From the NCBI RefSeq assembly GCF_003003885.1, contig NZ_PVWN01000033.1:1-46611 (forward strand): a DNA stretch of 46,611 nt, in the 5' to 3' direction. Of this stretch, positions 1-9,700 are shown one piece after another. Origin of the DNA: Chlorogloea sp. CCALA 695 (GTDB lineage: Bacteria; Cyanobacteriota; Cyanobacteriia; Cyanobacteriales; Chroococcidiopsidaceae). Numbering within the stretch: the first letter of the stretch is position 1; each line of letters begins with the position of its first letter. The notes under the pieces are model-generated. The model ran no database searches. It was given only the letters and a program-made list of their open reading frames with translations, and was not told the origin of the DNA. A program made the translations under genes and the position numbers.

Positions 1-941
1 ATTAGTCCGCTTTCTGTAAAGCTGTCTTTGAATCCATCTCTCAAGGTCGTTGAATCTGCAAAACCTCGAATATTGAAATTATCAACAGTACCGCCAAAAT
101 TATTTCCGGAAAATACGCCGCTAACATTTTGCAACGCTTCTTCTAACCGAGTCACCTGGCGATCTTCTAAAACCTGTTGCGGTACTACTTGAATAGATTG
201 AGGAATATCGCGGATTGGCGTATCTGTTCTAGTGGCTGTGGTTGCTTCAGGAATATTGTAGCCGTCTTCTTGTCTCCCCGTAACCAGAATTTCCGGTATT
301 TCCTCTGGTTCTGTTGGGGGAGTTTGGGCTTCTTCTAATTCTGTATTTGGTTCTGCGGGGGGAGTTTGCGCTCCCTCTGATTCTGTATTTGGTTCTGCGG
401 GGGTAGTAAGAGCAGATTGGGGCGGAGTTTGGGCTGTATTTGCTGTTGGTACAACTCCAAAAATTAAACCCTCATCGCCATCAAATAACTCAATTTGGGG
501 TGGGGCATTTTCTCCGTTTACGGTGACGCGGATAGTATTAGCACTAGAGTTAGTAACCGTTACGTTAGCAATTCCGCTAACAGGTTTATCTTGGTTGAAG
601 GTAGCCCCAGAAGGTAAGCGCAGTTGAGCGTTTTTGACATCGGCAATAAAACTATTTCCCTCCGTGCGTTCGACAACTTCCAGTTTTTCGCTGTTGGCAG
701 ACTGCAATATTAGCTCAATCCCAAGATCGGTAGGGCTGACTTCAACTCCAGTAATTTGTACTATTGTGGGTATTTGTGCCAACTGGGTAGGAATTGCGAT
801 CGCCTCCCTAGCTGCGCTCCCTTGCATCACTTTTCCCTGCACTCGCTTTATTTTGACCTCCTCAGCAAGGGCGGAATCAATCGCCAATAACCCAGCCAAA
901 CCTGAAACCAATAGCATCTGAAGTAACTTCTGTAGCTCCAC
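1..941 (-). CDS. TonB-dependent siderophore receptor, 5' part (runs off the left edge)
   Basis: Outer-membrane receptor that would import an Fe(III)-siderophore using TonB energy. About 313 codons are visible. They start with a hydrophobic signal peptide ending near SALA-EE, followed by an AMIN-like beta-rich segment (about residues 60-155, starting near IVQITGVEVSPTDLGIELIL). Next comes a Pro/Glu/Thr-rich linker containing a 14-residue tandem repeat, a TonB-box-like stretch (PEILVTGRQ), and the start of the plug domain (DTPIRDIPQSIQVVP, then EALQNVSGV and NFNIRGF). The plug wording is that of siderophore receptors (FhuE/FpvA type). The start is taken as GTG at 941, which gives a signal peptide with a basic N-region and follows an in-frame stop 18 bp upstream; ATG at 917 is the alternative and would shorten the N-region. 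The gene is divergent from the biosynthetic operon, which suggests shared iron control. The barrel lies outside the window. Confidence 0.9.
   Translation of the reverse strand, partial: MELQKLLQMLLVSGLAGLLAIDSALAEEVKIKRVQGKVMQGSAAREAIAIPTQLAQIPTIVQITGVEVSPTDLGIELILQSANSEKLEVVERTEGNSFIADVKNAQLRLPSGATFNQDKPVSGIANVTVTNSSANTIRVTVNGENAPPQIELFDGDEGLIFGVVPTANTAQTPPQSALTTPAEPNTESEGAQTPPAEPNTELEEAQTPPTEPEEIPEILVTGRQEDGYNIPEATTATRTDTPIRDIPQSIQVVPQQVLEDRQVTRLEEALQNVSGVFSGNNFGGTVDNFNIRGFADSTTLRDGFKDSFTESGL
321..404 (-). repeat. 42-bp tandem repeat in the receptor linker
   Basis: Two imperfect 42-bp units (321-362 and 363-404) encode the 14-residue unit AQTPPAEPNTE followed by a variable acidic triplet. 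A third, truncated unit (AQTPPTEPEE) lies next to it. The unit is in frame and sits between the AMIN-like segment and the TonB box, so it probably acts as a flexible periplasmic spacer whose length can change by slippage or recombination. Confidence 0.8.
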
Positions 942-1070
942 TTTTAAACCCCAAACTTAACTGCCCTTTGTTACCCGTAATCAATCGGTACTTATTGAAT
1001 ATTCTTAGCACTAATTAGGCTAATAGACTCGAAGCTTATTGCAAATAATACTTATTACGGTCAAAGGAGA

Positions 1071-1089
1071 TTATTGCAAACTATTTGCA
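1071..1089. promoter_or_regulatory. Palindromic site TGCAAA-CTA-TTTGCA (second TTATTGCAAA copy)
   Basis: A perfect 6-bp inverted repeat, TGCAAA (1075-1080) and TTTGCA (1084-1089), is separated by CTA and preceded by TTAT. The same TTATTGCAAA core occurs at 1036-1045 and 1299-1308. A perfect palindrome repeated in a promoter region suggests a dimeric DNA-binding protein. The regulator is not in the window. Confidence 0.4.
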
Positions 1090-1107
1090 TTTTTAAAAGT
1101 AGGCGAT

Positions 1108-1122
1108 TGAGAATCATTTAAA
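1108..1122. promoter_or_regulatory. Candidate Fur box
   Basis: TGAGAATCATTTAAA matches the 7-1-7 Fur consensus (TGATAAT-N-ATTATCA) well in its left arm and centre: TGAGAATCATT differs from TGATAATCATT at one position. The right arm is poorer (4 of 7). It lies about midway between the two divergent genes, where a repressor could act on both. Fe(II)-Fur repression is the usual control for siderophore genes in cyanobacteria, so the site is plausible, but it was found by eye only. Confidence 0.45.
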
Positions 1123-1298
1123 ACTTCTCTGAAAATTTGAGATGAATTGTTCACCAAACCCTTGCTATGCAACACTTTTAGGGTTCAAGCTTCAATTGCG
1201 TAAAATTCAAAATTTATTTAAAACAACGTTCATCAGGGCGCAAAAGCACCTGCATCTATCTGAAAAAATAAGCAATTACAAAATTTAGGGGCTTTACT

Positions 1299-1320
1299 TT
1301 ATTGCAAATATTTGTAAATA
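1299..1320. promoter_or_regulatory. Palindromic site TGCAAA-TA-TTTGTA (third TTATTGCAAA copy)
   Basis: TTATTGCAAA is followed by TATTTGTAA, giving an inverted repeat with a single mismatch centred near 1309-1310. It is the copy nearest the NRPS operon, about 200 bp before its start codon. It resembles the site at 1071-1089 with a spacer one base shorter, which supports a shared binding protein rather than chance. Confidence 0.35.
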
Positions 1321-1522
1321 TACAGAGGCTAAAGGCGGTTAAACCACTAAAGTAATTTTGTGTAACTGAGAAAGAGTAGCAACAAAAGCTTAAAGAACGC
1401 TCGAATAAATATTTTTGATTAAGAGGGCGAACTAGATGCGCTCGAAAGGAAGGCATTTAGCCAATTGCCGAGGAGAACGGACACAACTTTGTCGCACTAA
1501 AGATTTTTAAGGGTGGATTTTA

Positions 1523-4500
1523 ATGTTTGATAACTGTGGCAAGAAAATCGCTGGTAATTTTTCAACCTTTGTAGAACTTCTGTGCCATAGAAGCGTTACC
1601 CAATCGGATGTACAGGCTTTTACATTTTTGGTTGATGGCGAGAATGTAAAAGCAAGCTTGACTTACCAGCAGTTGGATAGCCGCGCGCGGGCGATCGCGT
1701 TTCAATTGCAGGCAAAAGGAGCAACAGGCGATCGCGCATTATTACTATATCCACCAGGTTTAGATTATTTGGCAGCATTTTTCGGCTGTTTGTACGCTGG
1801 AGTCGTGGCTGTACCCGCCTACCCACCTCGCAATCAACGCAACACGCCCAGAATTAAAGCAATTGTTGCCGATGCCCAGGCGCAGATTGCCTTAACAACA
1901 ACGGCTATTTGTTCTACAGTTCAGTTGCTAATAGACTCAAATTCCTTGGAGTGGCTAACTACTGACAATTTAGAACCGGGTATAGAAGATGCTTGGCAAC
2001 AGCCTTGTATAGACACAAATACCTTAGCGTTTTTGCAATATACCTCTGGTTCTACAGGTACGCCCAAAGGAGTGATGCTAACTCATGGCAACTTGCTACA
2101 CAATGCGGCGGCAACTTACCAAGTAATGGAACATTCCCCCGCTAGTAGGTTTGTCTCATGGCTGCCGACTTATCACGATATGGGATTAATCGGCGGCATA
2201 TTGCAGCCTGTATATGGCGGTTTTCCTTGTATTCTCCTGCCACCAGCATCGTTTTTGCAACGTCCTTATCGCTGGTTGCAAACTATTTCCCACTACAAAG
2301 GGACTACAAGTGGCGCTCCCAACTTTGCCTATGAGTTATGCACGCAAAAAATTACCCCTGAACAAAAACAAACCTTAGATTTAAGTGGCTGGAGTGTTGC
2401 TTTTAACGGTGCTGAACCAATCCGCAGCGATACCTTAGAACGTTTTGCTACAGCTTTTGCAGATTGCGGCTTTCGCCCGGAAGCATTTTATCCCTGTTAC
2501 GGGATGGCAGAAGCAACGCTAATAGTTGCTGGCGGTCAAAAATCAGCGCCACCAGTGGTTAAAACAGTTCAAAAATCAGCTTTAGAAGTTAATCAAATAA
2601 TTGCCGCTAAGGATGAATGCCATCTTGTTAGTTGCGGTCAAAGCATCCCAACCCAACAGATAATTATTGCCAATCCTGACACCTTAACTCGTTGCCAAGC
2701 TGGGGAAGTAGGCGAAATTTGGGTATCAGGTGCTAGTGTTGGTCAAGGTTACTGGCAGCGTCCTACAGAAACTCTAGAAACTTTCCATGCTTGTTTATCA
2801 GGTACGGGGGAAGGTGGTTTTTTGCGGACTGGGGACTTGGGCTTTTTGGACGATCGCCAATTATTTGTTACAGGTAGACTCAAGGATTTAATTATTATTC
2901 GCGGTCGCAACCTCTATCCGCAAGATATAGAATTGACCGCCGAACGCTGTCATTCTGCTTTACGTCTGGGTAGTAATGCCGCCTTTACCATTGCAAGTAA
3001 CAGCGAAGAACGTTTAGTAGTAGTCCAGGAATTAGAATTTCGGGCAAAACCAAATCTTGATGAAGTTGCAAGTGCTATTCGTCAGGCTGTAACCGTAGAA
3101 CATGAAATTCAAGTCTATGCAGTAGTGCTAATTAAAGGCGGGACTATTCCTAAAACCTCTAGTGGCAAGATTCAGCGCCGCGCAACTCGTGCAGACTTTG
3201 ATAATGGGCAACTAGAAATAGTCCACAGCAGTATTCAGGAAAATATTGTAGTTAGTGAAGCCAGTATTTTAAAGCGCGATCGCTTGCTAACTCTAACTCC
3301 GGCGGAACGTCAACCAGTATTAACATCCTACCTAATTGCCCAAGTAGCGAGAGTGTTGGCAGTTTTACCGACAGCAATTGAACAAGAGCAACCTTTAAAT
3401 AGATTAGGACTCGATTCGTTAAAAGTATTTGAGTTAAAAAATCAGATTGAGCATGATTTGGAAATTACGGTAGCTGTTGCAGACTTATTTGAGAGTGCGA
3501 TTGCTCAATTAGCAATAAAGCTATCGGATCTCACAGTTGATACTGCACTGAATTTAACTCAAATTAAGACAGATAATCAGTTTCATCCTTTATCCTTTGC
3601 CCAACAACAACTATGGTTCGTGCATCAACTAGCGCCGGAAAGTTCTGCTTACAACATTCCCCTAGTGGTGGATTTTAAAGGACGGCTAAACGTTGGACTG
3701 CTGGAACAAAGCTTAAAGGAGATTATTAGCTGTCATGCAGTCTTGAGAACCAATTTTATAGTAGTAGGCGATCGCCCCATGCAAGTTATTAATCCTACTG
3801 CAACTATCGATCTACCTGTTCTGGACTTGCGGGAATTGTCTGATAGCGAACGTGCTGAGATGGTGCAAAAGCAGACAACAAATTTAGCCCAGCAACCATT
3901 TAACTTATCTACACAACTACTTATTCGGGGTTTGCTGCTACGTCTAGCTGAAGAAGAATACAAACTACTGCTGACTTTGCACCATACCGTTGCTGATGGT
4001 TGGTCTGTAGGTATATTAATGCGAGAATTAATAGAACGTTATGGATCGTTGAAATCCTCGTCAGAACTACCTTTACAGTATGTAGATTTTGCCTATTGGC
4101 AGAGGCAATACTTACAAGCAGATAGCAAACTACTGGCATACTGGCGGCAGCAACTGGGGGGTAATTTACCTATATCAAATCTACCCATGCGATCGCGTCC
4201 TCCAGTGCCAACTTTTGCAGGCGCTCGCACTAGCTTAACCATACCAAAAGACCTTACCCAAGCTCTCAAACACCTCAGCCAGCAAGAGGGCGCAACTTTA
4301 TACATGATTCTGCTGGCAGCCTTCAAAACCTTGCTTTATCGTTATACAGGGCAAACAGATATTTTGGTAGGTTCTCCCGTTGCTAATCGTAACCACACGG
4401 AAATAGACTCGTTAATTGGCTGCTTTGTTAATGTGTTGGTGTTACGTAGCCATTTAAGTAATGAACTTAGTTTTAAACAACTGCTGGCACAAATAAAGTC

Positions 4501-6721
4501 TACTGCTTTAGCCGCTTACGAACATCAAGACTTACCTTTTGAGCAATTAGTCCAGCAATTACAACCAGAACGCAGCCTTAGCTACAATCCGTTGTTTCAG
4601 GTGATGTTTGTTTTCCAAAATATGCCGATGGCAACGCCAATGTTAGCGGAAATGTCTATTGATTGGCAAGAGGGATACACTAGCACCTCTAAGTTCGATC
4701 TAACTCTATTTATGCACGAGCAAGGACAAGAATTAGTAGCAACTATAGAGTACAACACAGATTTATTTGATGCAGAGGCGATCGCACGAATGTTGGGACA
4801 TTTGGAGACTTTACTTGGAGGTATTGTTGCTAATTGCGATCGCACTATTGCTAAATTGCCTTTACTAACCGCCGCCGAACAGCATCAAATGCTAGTTGAG
4901 TGGAATAATACGCAGCAAGATTATCCTCAAGATTGCATTCATCAACTATTTGAGCAACAAGTACAACGCACGCCGGAAGCTGTAGCTTTGGTATTTGGGC
5001 AACAAAGACTTACTTATCGCCAGTTAAATAACCAAGCTAACCAATTAGCGCACTACTTACAAACTCTTGGAGTCAAGCCGGAGGTTATTGTCGGTATCTG
5101 CGTAGAACGTTCGATTGAGATGATTGTAGGGCTTTTAGCAATTCTCAAAGTTGGCGGCGCATATTTGCCCCTGGATCCTAAGTATCCTCAAGAACGCTTG
5201 AATTTTATGCTGGCAAATAGTCAAGCGCAGATATTAGTCACACAGAAGCATTTAGTTGAACTTTTTAGTAATGTGCGTACTGTCTGTTTTGAAGATATAG
5301 AGGTTAAACGACAAAGTATAGAAAATTTAGACAGTGAAGTTACTGCGAAAAACTTAGCCTATGCTATATATACCTCTGGTTCTACAGGCATTCCTAAAGG
5401 TGTTGCGATCGCTCATTCTAGTTGCGTTGCTTTACTAACTTGGGCGCGAACAGTTTTTAGCGATGATGAACTAAAAGGAGTTTTAGCATCAACTTCTATT
5501 TGCTTCGATCTGTCGTTATTTGAAATATTTGTCCCGCTAAGTTGGGGTGGGAAAGTAATTTTGGTAGAAAATGCTTTGCATCTTTCTAGTGCAACAGATG
5601 AAGTAACTTTAATTAATACAGTTCCTAGTATAATTTCCGAATTATTAAACGGAAATATGCCTACTTCTGTTCGCACTATTAACTTAGCTGGCGAACCTCT
5701 GTCCTATCAACTTGCGCAGCAAATTTATCAAAATCAAGCAATTGAAAAAGTTTTTAATCTTTACGGACCTTCGGAAGATACAACTTATTCAACATTTACT
5801 TTAGTGAGAAAAGATGATAAAATTGTATCCATCGGTCGCCCAATCAATAATACACAAATTTATCTTCTCGATTCTTGTTTACAACCAGTCCCAATTGGTG
5901 TAACAGGAGAAATTTATATAGGTGGGGCAGGGCTGGCTAGAAACTATTTGTATAGCCCAGAAGTAACTAAAGAAAAGTTTGTTATTAATCCGTTTAGTAA
6001 CGAATTAAAATCATGGTTATATAAAACTGGTGATATCGCGCGTTACTTGCCAAATGGTAACTTGGAGTATTTAGGGCGAATAGATAACCAAGTAAAAGTT
6101 AGAGGTTTTAGGATTGAACTAGGTGAAGTTGAAAATGTTTTAAGCGAACATCCAGCAGTAAGTAAGGTGATAGTTTTAGCAGTTGAACAACAATTATTAG
6201 CTTATTTTGTTCCTTGCCAAGATTCAACTCCTACCACAGAAGAATTGCGGAGTTATTTAAAACAATTGTTGCCAGATTTTATGATTCCTGCGGCATTTGT
6301 ATTAGTAAATAGTATGCCGCTATTGCTAAATGGGAAAGTTGATCGTAGTGCTTTAAGTAGAATAAAAATTAATCAGACTAAGGCTTATGAAGCTCCGCAA
6401 TCGGAAATAGAAGAAGCGATCGCTAAGATTTGGCGAGAGGTATTACAGCTAGAAAATGTCAGCGTCAATGATAATTTTTTTGATATGGGCGGTCATTCTT
6501 TGCTGATGGTGCGTGTTCAACAGAAATTAGGCTCGGTATTAGAACAAAAGGTAGGGATTATCGATTTGTTTCAATATCCAACGATTCGCTCTTTGGCACA
6601 GTATTTAAGCCGAGATGAACCGAAAGATTTAGTTTGGCGATCGCTAAAAGAACGAACTCAAAAACAAATGGATGCTGCGAAAAAAAGAAAGCAGTTAGCG
6701 AGAAGGTTTGCTGAACTTTGA
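1523..6721 (+). CDS. Loading NRPS: FAAL-ACP-C-A(Ala/Gly)-PCP
   Basis: Starts the assembly line in the cytoplasm. Residues about 1-570 form a fatty acyl-AMP ligase (core FLQYTSGSTGTPKGVMLTHG) that activates a fatty acid and loads it on the ACP at about 595-675 (NRLGLDSLKVF, Ser attachment site). A condensation domain follows (about 685-1110, HHTVADG in place of HHxxxDG), acylating an amino acid activated by the A domain (about 1125-1620, IYTSGSTGIPKG). The specificity residues read as DLFNNALTY, a code I associate with Ala or Gly in cyanobacterial NRPSs. The PCP has MGGHS near residue 1660. The basic, helical tail (KKRKQLARRF) looks like a docking segment for the PKS encoded next. The 1732-residue length suits these five domains. 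The start has a modest GGGTGG ribosome site and is the first gene after the divergent promoter region. Confidence 0.93.
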   Translation: MFDNCGKKIAGNFSTFVELLCHRSVTQSDVQAFTFLVDGENVKASLTYQQLDSRARAIAFQLQAKGATGDRALLLYPPGLDYLAAFFGCLYAGVVAVPAYPPRNQRNTPRIKAIVADAQAQIALTTTAICSTVQLLIDSNSLEWLTTDNLEPGIEDAWQQPCIDTNTLAFLQYTSGSTGTPKGVMLTHGNLLHNAAATYQVMEHSPASRFVSWLPTYHDMGLIGGILQPVYGGFPCILLPPASFLQRPYRWLQTISHYKGTTSGAPNFAYELCTQKITPEQKQTLDLSGWSVAFNGAEPIRSDTLERFATAFADCGFRPEAFYPCYGMAEATLIVAGGQKSAPPVVKTVQKSALEVNQIIAAKDECHLVSCGQSIPTQQIIIANPDTLTRCQAGEVGEIWVSGASVGQGYWQRPTETLETFHACLSGTGEGGFLRTGDLGFLDDRQLFVTGRLKDLIIIRGRNLYPQDIELTAERCHSALRLGSNAAFTIASNSEERLVVVQELEFRAKPNLDEVASAIRQAVTVEHEIQVYAVVLIKGGTIPKTSSGKIQRRATRADFDNGQLEIVHSSIQENIVVSEASILKRDRLLTLTPAERQPVLTSYLIAQVARVLAVLPTAIEQEQPLNRLGLDSLKVFELKNQIEHDLEITVAVADLFESAIAQLAIKLSDLTVDTALNLTQIKTDNQFHPLSFAQQQLWFVHQLAPESSAYNIPLVVDFKGRLNVGLLEQSLKEIISCHAVLRTNFIVVGDRPMQVINPTATIDLPVLDLRELSDSERAEMVQKQTTNLAQQPFNLSTQLLIRGLLLRLAEEEYKLLLTLHHTVADGWSVGILMRELIERYGSLKSSSELPLQYVDFAYWQRQYLQADSKLLAYWRQQLGGNLPISNLPMRSRPPVPTFAGARTSLTIPKDLTQALKHLSQQEGATLYMILLAAFKTLLYRYTGQTDILVGSPVANRNHTEIDSLIGCFVNVLVLRSHLSNELSFKQLLAQIKSTALAAYEHQDLPFEQLVQQLQPERSLSYNPLFQVMFVFQNMPMATPMLAEMSIDWQEGYTSTSKFDLTLFMHEQGQELVATIEYNTDLFDAEAIARMLGHLETLLGGIVANCDRTIAKLPLLTAAEQHQMLVEWNNTQQDYPQDCIHQLFEQQVQRTPEAVALVFGQQRLTYRQLNNQANQLAHYLQTLGVKPEVIVGICVERSIEMIVGLLAILKVGGAYLPLDPKYPQERLNFMLANSQAQILVTQKHLVELFSNVRTVCFEDIEVKRQSIENLDSEVTAKNLAYAIYTSGSTGIPKGVAIAHSSCVALLTWARTVFSDDELKGVLASTSICFDLSLFEIFVPLSWGGKVILVENALHLSSATDEVTLINTVPSIISELLNGNMPTSVRTINLAGEPLSYQLAQQIYQNQAIEKVFNLYGPSEDTTYSTFTLVRKDDKIVSIGRPINNTQIYLLDSCLQPVPIGVTGEIYIGGAGLARNYLYSPEVTKEKFVINPFSNELKSWLYKTGDIARYLPNGNLEYLGRIDNQVKVRGFRIELGEVENVLSEHPAVSKVIVLAVEQQLLAYFVPCQDSTPTTEELRSYLKQLLPDFMIPAAFVLVNSMPLLLNGKVDRSALSRIKINQTKAYEAPQSEIEEAIAKIWREVLQLENVSVNDNFFDMGGHSLLMVRVQQKLGSVLEQKVGIIDLFQYPTIRSLAQYLSRDEPKDLVWRSLKERTQKQMDAAKKRKQLARRFAEL

Positions 6722-6758
6722 TATTGCATTTTTTGTTGTTAGTAATTTGTAGTGGTTG

Positions 6759-9700
6759 ATGATGAGTACAGAAATAGATGAATTAATAGAAAAGGTTGCT
6801 GTTATTGGAATGGCGGGGCGTTTTCCTGGGGCGGAAAATATAGAAATCTTTTGGCAAAATTTACAAGCTGGGGTTGATTCAATTTCGACGTTTTCCGATC
6901 AAGAGTTGTTAGCGGCAGGTGTCGATCCAACTTGGCTTGATTTGCCGAGTTATGTCAAAGCTGGCGGTGTACTGGAAGATATCGATCTATTTGACGCAGC
7001 GTTTTTTGAATTTAGTCCCAAAGAGGCAGAAATTACCGATCCTCAACATCGTTTGTTTCTAGAATCGGCTTACGTGGCGATTGAGGATGCTGGCTACGAT
7101 TTGCAAAGGTGTACAAGTCGCGTTGGTGTATATGCTGGGGCTAGTTTAAGTAATTATCTGGCTTTGAATTGCGATCGCTTTGGTTCGGCGATATCTTATC
7201 AAGCTTTGATTGGTAATGATAAAGATTTTTTGACTACTCGCGTTGCTTATAAGCTAAATCTTAAAGGCCCTTGTATCACCGTTCAAACTGCTTGTTCTAC
7301 TTCGTTGGTGGCGGTGGCTTTGGCTTGTCAAAGTCTGCTGAGTTACCAGTGCGACATGGCTTTGGCGGGTGGTGTTTCTATTCGTACTCCCCAAAAAACA
7401 GGCTATTTCTCTGAAGTTGGGGGGACTTTATCGCCGGATGGTCGTTGCTGTGCTTTTGATGCTAGTGCAAAGGGTACGGTGGTTGGTAATGGGGTGGGTG
7501 TGGTAGTTCTCAAGCGGTTGCAAGAGGCGATCGCAGATGGAGATCATATTTATGCCACGATTAGCGGTACGGCGATTAATAACGATGGTGCGGGTAAGGT
7601 TGGCTATACAGCCCCTAGTGTAGATGGTCAAGGGGAAGTAATCACCGAAGCGATGATGTTGGCGGGTGTGGAACCGGAAACAATTAGCTATGTAGAAGCG
7701 CACGGTACGGGTACGACTTTAGGCGATCCGATTGAAATTGCCGCACTTTCTCAAGCTTTTCGGACTGATAAAACAGGTTTCTGTGCGATCGGTTCTGTTA
7801 AAACTAATATTGGTCATTTGGATGCTGCTTCGGGCGTTACAGGGCTAATTAAAACGGCTTTGGCGCTTAAATATAAGCTAATACCACCAAGCTTGAATTT
7901 TCAGCAACCCAATCCGCAAATTGATTTTGCGAATAGCCCTTTTTATGTCAATACTAAGCTGAAGGAATGGCAGACAAGTCCGCGCCGTGCGGGTGTTAGT
8001 TCTTTGGGGATGGGTGGAACTAACGCTCATGTTTTGTTAGAAGAAGCGCCGATACAGGTGGAAAAGGTGCAGAAGAAATATCATCTGTTGGTACTTTCTG
8101 CTAAAACTAAGTCGGCGCTAGAAAGTGCAACTAGAAATCTTGGTAATTATTTACAGCAACATCCTCAAGCAAATTTGGCGGAGGTGGCTTATACGTTGCA
8201 AGTAGGACGCAAAGAGTTTGATTATCGCTGCGCTTTGGTGTGTCGAGATATTGATGATGCTTTGAGTCAGTTGGGTTCAAAGTTGACGCATAACCAAGTA
8301 ACGGGCGATCGCTCAATTACCTTTATGTTTCCCGGACAAGGTTCTCAATATGCAGACATGGGCAAAGAATTATATGTTAGCGAACCTGTATTTCGCCAAT
8401 GTGTAGATCGCTGCTGCGAGATATTAGAGCCTTATTTAGGCTTAGATTTGCGAAGTCTGTTTGATTCCACCGAACAACTAAAACAAACTCCTATAGCTCA
8501 AACTGCATTATTTGTTGTTGAATATGCTTTAGCGGCGTTGTGGATGTCTTGGGGGATAAACCCAGAATCAGCGATCGGTCATAGTATTGGCGAATATGTT
8601 GCGGCTTGTTTGGCTGGTGTATTTTCCCTAGAAGATGCTTTGAAGTTGGTGGCGGTGCGCGGACAGTTGATGCAACAATGCCCTACGGGTTCTATGTTGG
8701 CGGTGTCGCTACCTCAAACAGAAGTTACAGCTTTACTTAGCGATCGCTTGTCTTTAGCGGCTATTAATGCGCCATCATCTAGCGTAGTGGCGGGAACGGA
8801 TGATGCTATTGAGGCTTTGCAAGCACAGTTGCAAACCCAAGGGATAAGTTGTCGTAGCTTGCACGTTTCTCACGCTTTTCATTCGCCGTTGATGGACGAA
8901 ACCTTAGAACCATTTAGGCAAGAAATTACCCTCGTTAAATTGCATCCGCCCAAAATTCCCTTTATTTCTAATGTTACGGGGACTTGGATTACAGCCCAAG
9001 AAGCTACAGATCCTAATTATTGGGTAAAACATTTGCGTCACACAGTTTGCTTTAGTAGTGGGATTTCTGAATTACTCCAAGCACCAAACCGAATTTTGTT
9101 GGAAGTAGGCGCGGGACGTACTTTATCTACCTTTGCCAAACAGCACTCAGAACAACGAATTATTTTATCTTCTTTACCTCATCCCCAAGAAAAACAATCT
9201 GATATTGCTTGCTTACTGCATAGCTTAAGTAGTCTTTGGCTGTCGGGAGTGACGATTGATTGGACTGGGTTTTATGGTGAAAATCGCCCTCAACGTCTTC
9301 CTTTACCTACCTACCCTTTTGAACGCCAACGTTATTGGCGCGATCGCCCGGCGGTAAGAAGTCTTGGGCAAGCGGTAGTAGAAGCTAATCAAAAAAAAAT
9401 TGCCATAGGCGATCGCCAAACCCATATACAACATAAAAACCGTTTGGCGTACCTATGCACGGCATATATGAATCTGGCTTTGAGAGATTTGGGTAGATGC
9501 AAAGATCCATTTACAAAAGAAGAATTATTAGCCCAAGTTGTACCCCGTTATCGGCAATTGTTGCATCGCTGGCTTGATGTTTTAGTCGAACGAGGGCATT
9601 TGCAGCAAGATGGCAATTTATACAGCAACTTTTTACCTTTATCTCCAACAGCCATCAATGACTTAGTTGCAGAAGCAATAACACAACATCCAGGCTATCA

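Larger units (their letters stand above)
942..1522. promoter_or_regulatory. Divergent control region between receptor and biosynthetic operon
   Basis: This AT-rich, 581-bp stretch has no convincing gene. It must hold the promoters for the leftward receptor gene and the rightward NRPS operon. Visible elements are a Fur-box-like site (1108-1122), a TAATA-CT-TATTA palindrome (1046-1057), and three copies of TTATTGCAAA (from 1036, 1071 and 1299), the last two extending into inverted repeats. No transcription start could be assigned from sequence alone. Confidence 0.6.

Noticed and set aside
634-921. 95-codon plus-strand open frame at the left end
   Set aside because: It lies antisense to the receptor signal peptide and AMIN-like region, whose translation makes clear domain sense.
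1157-1185. AACCCT...AGGGTT inverted repeat as a possible terminator
   Set aside because: Only a 6-bp stem with a 17-base loop and no T-run. Too weak to call.
1256-1456. 66-codon minus-strand open frame in the divergent control region
   Set aside because: No ribosome site, no recognisable family, and it overlaps a palindromic promoter element. It looks like chance.
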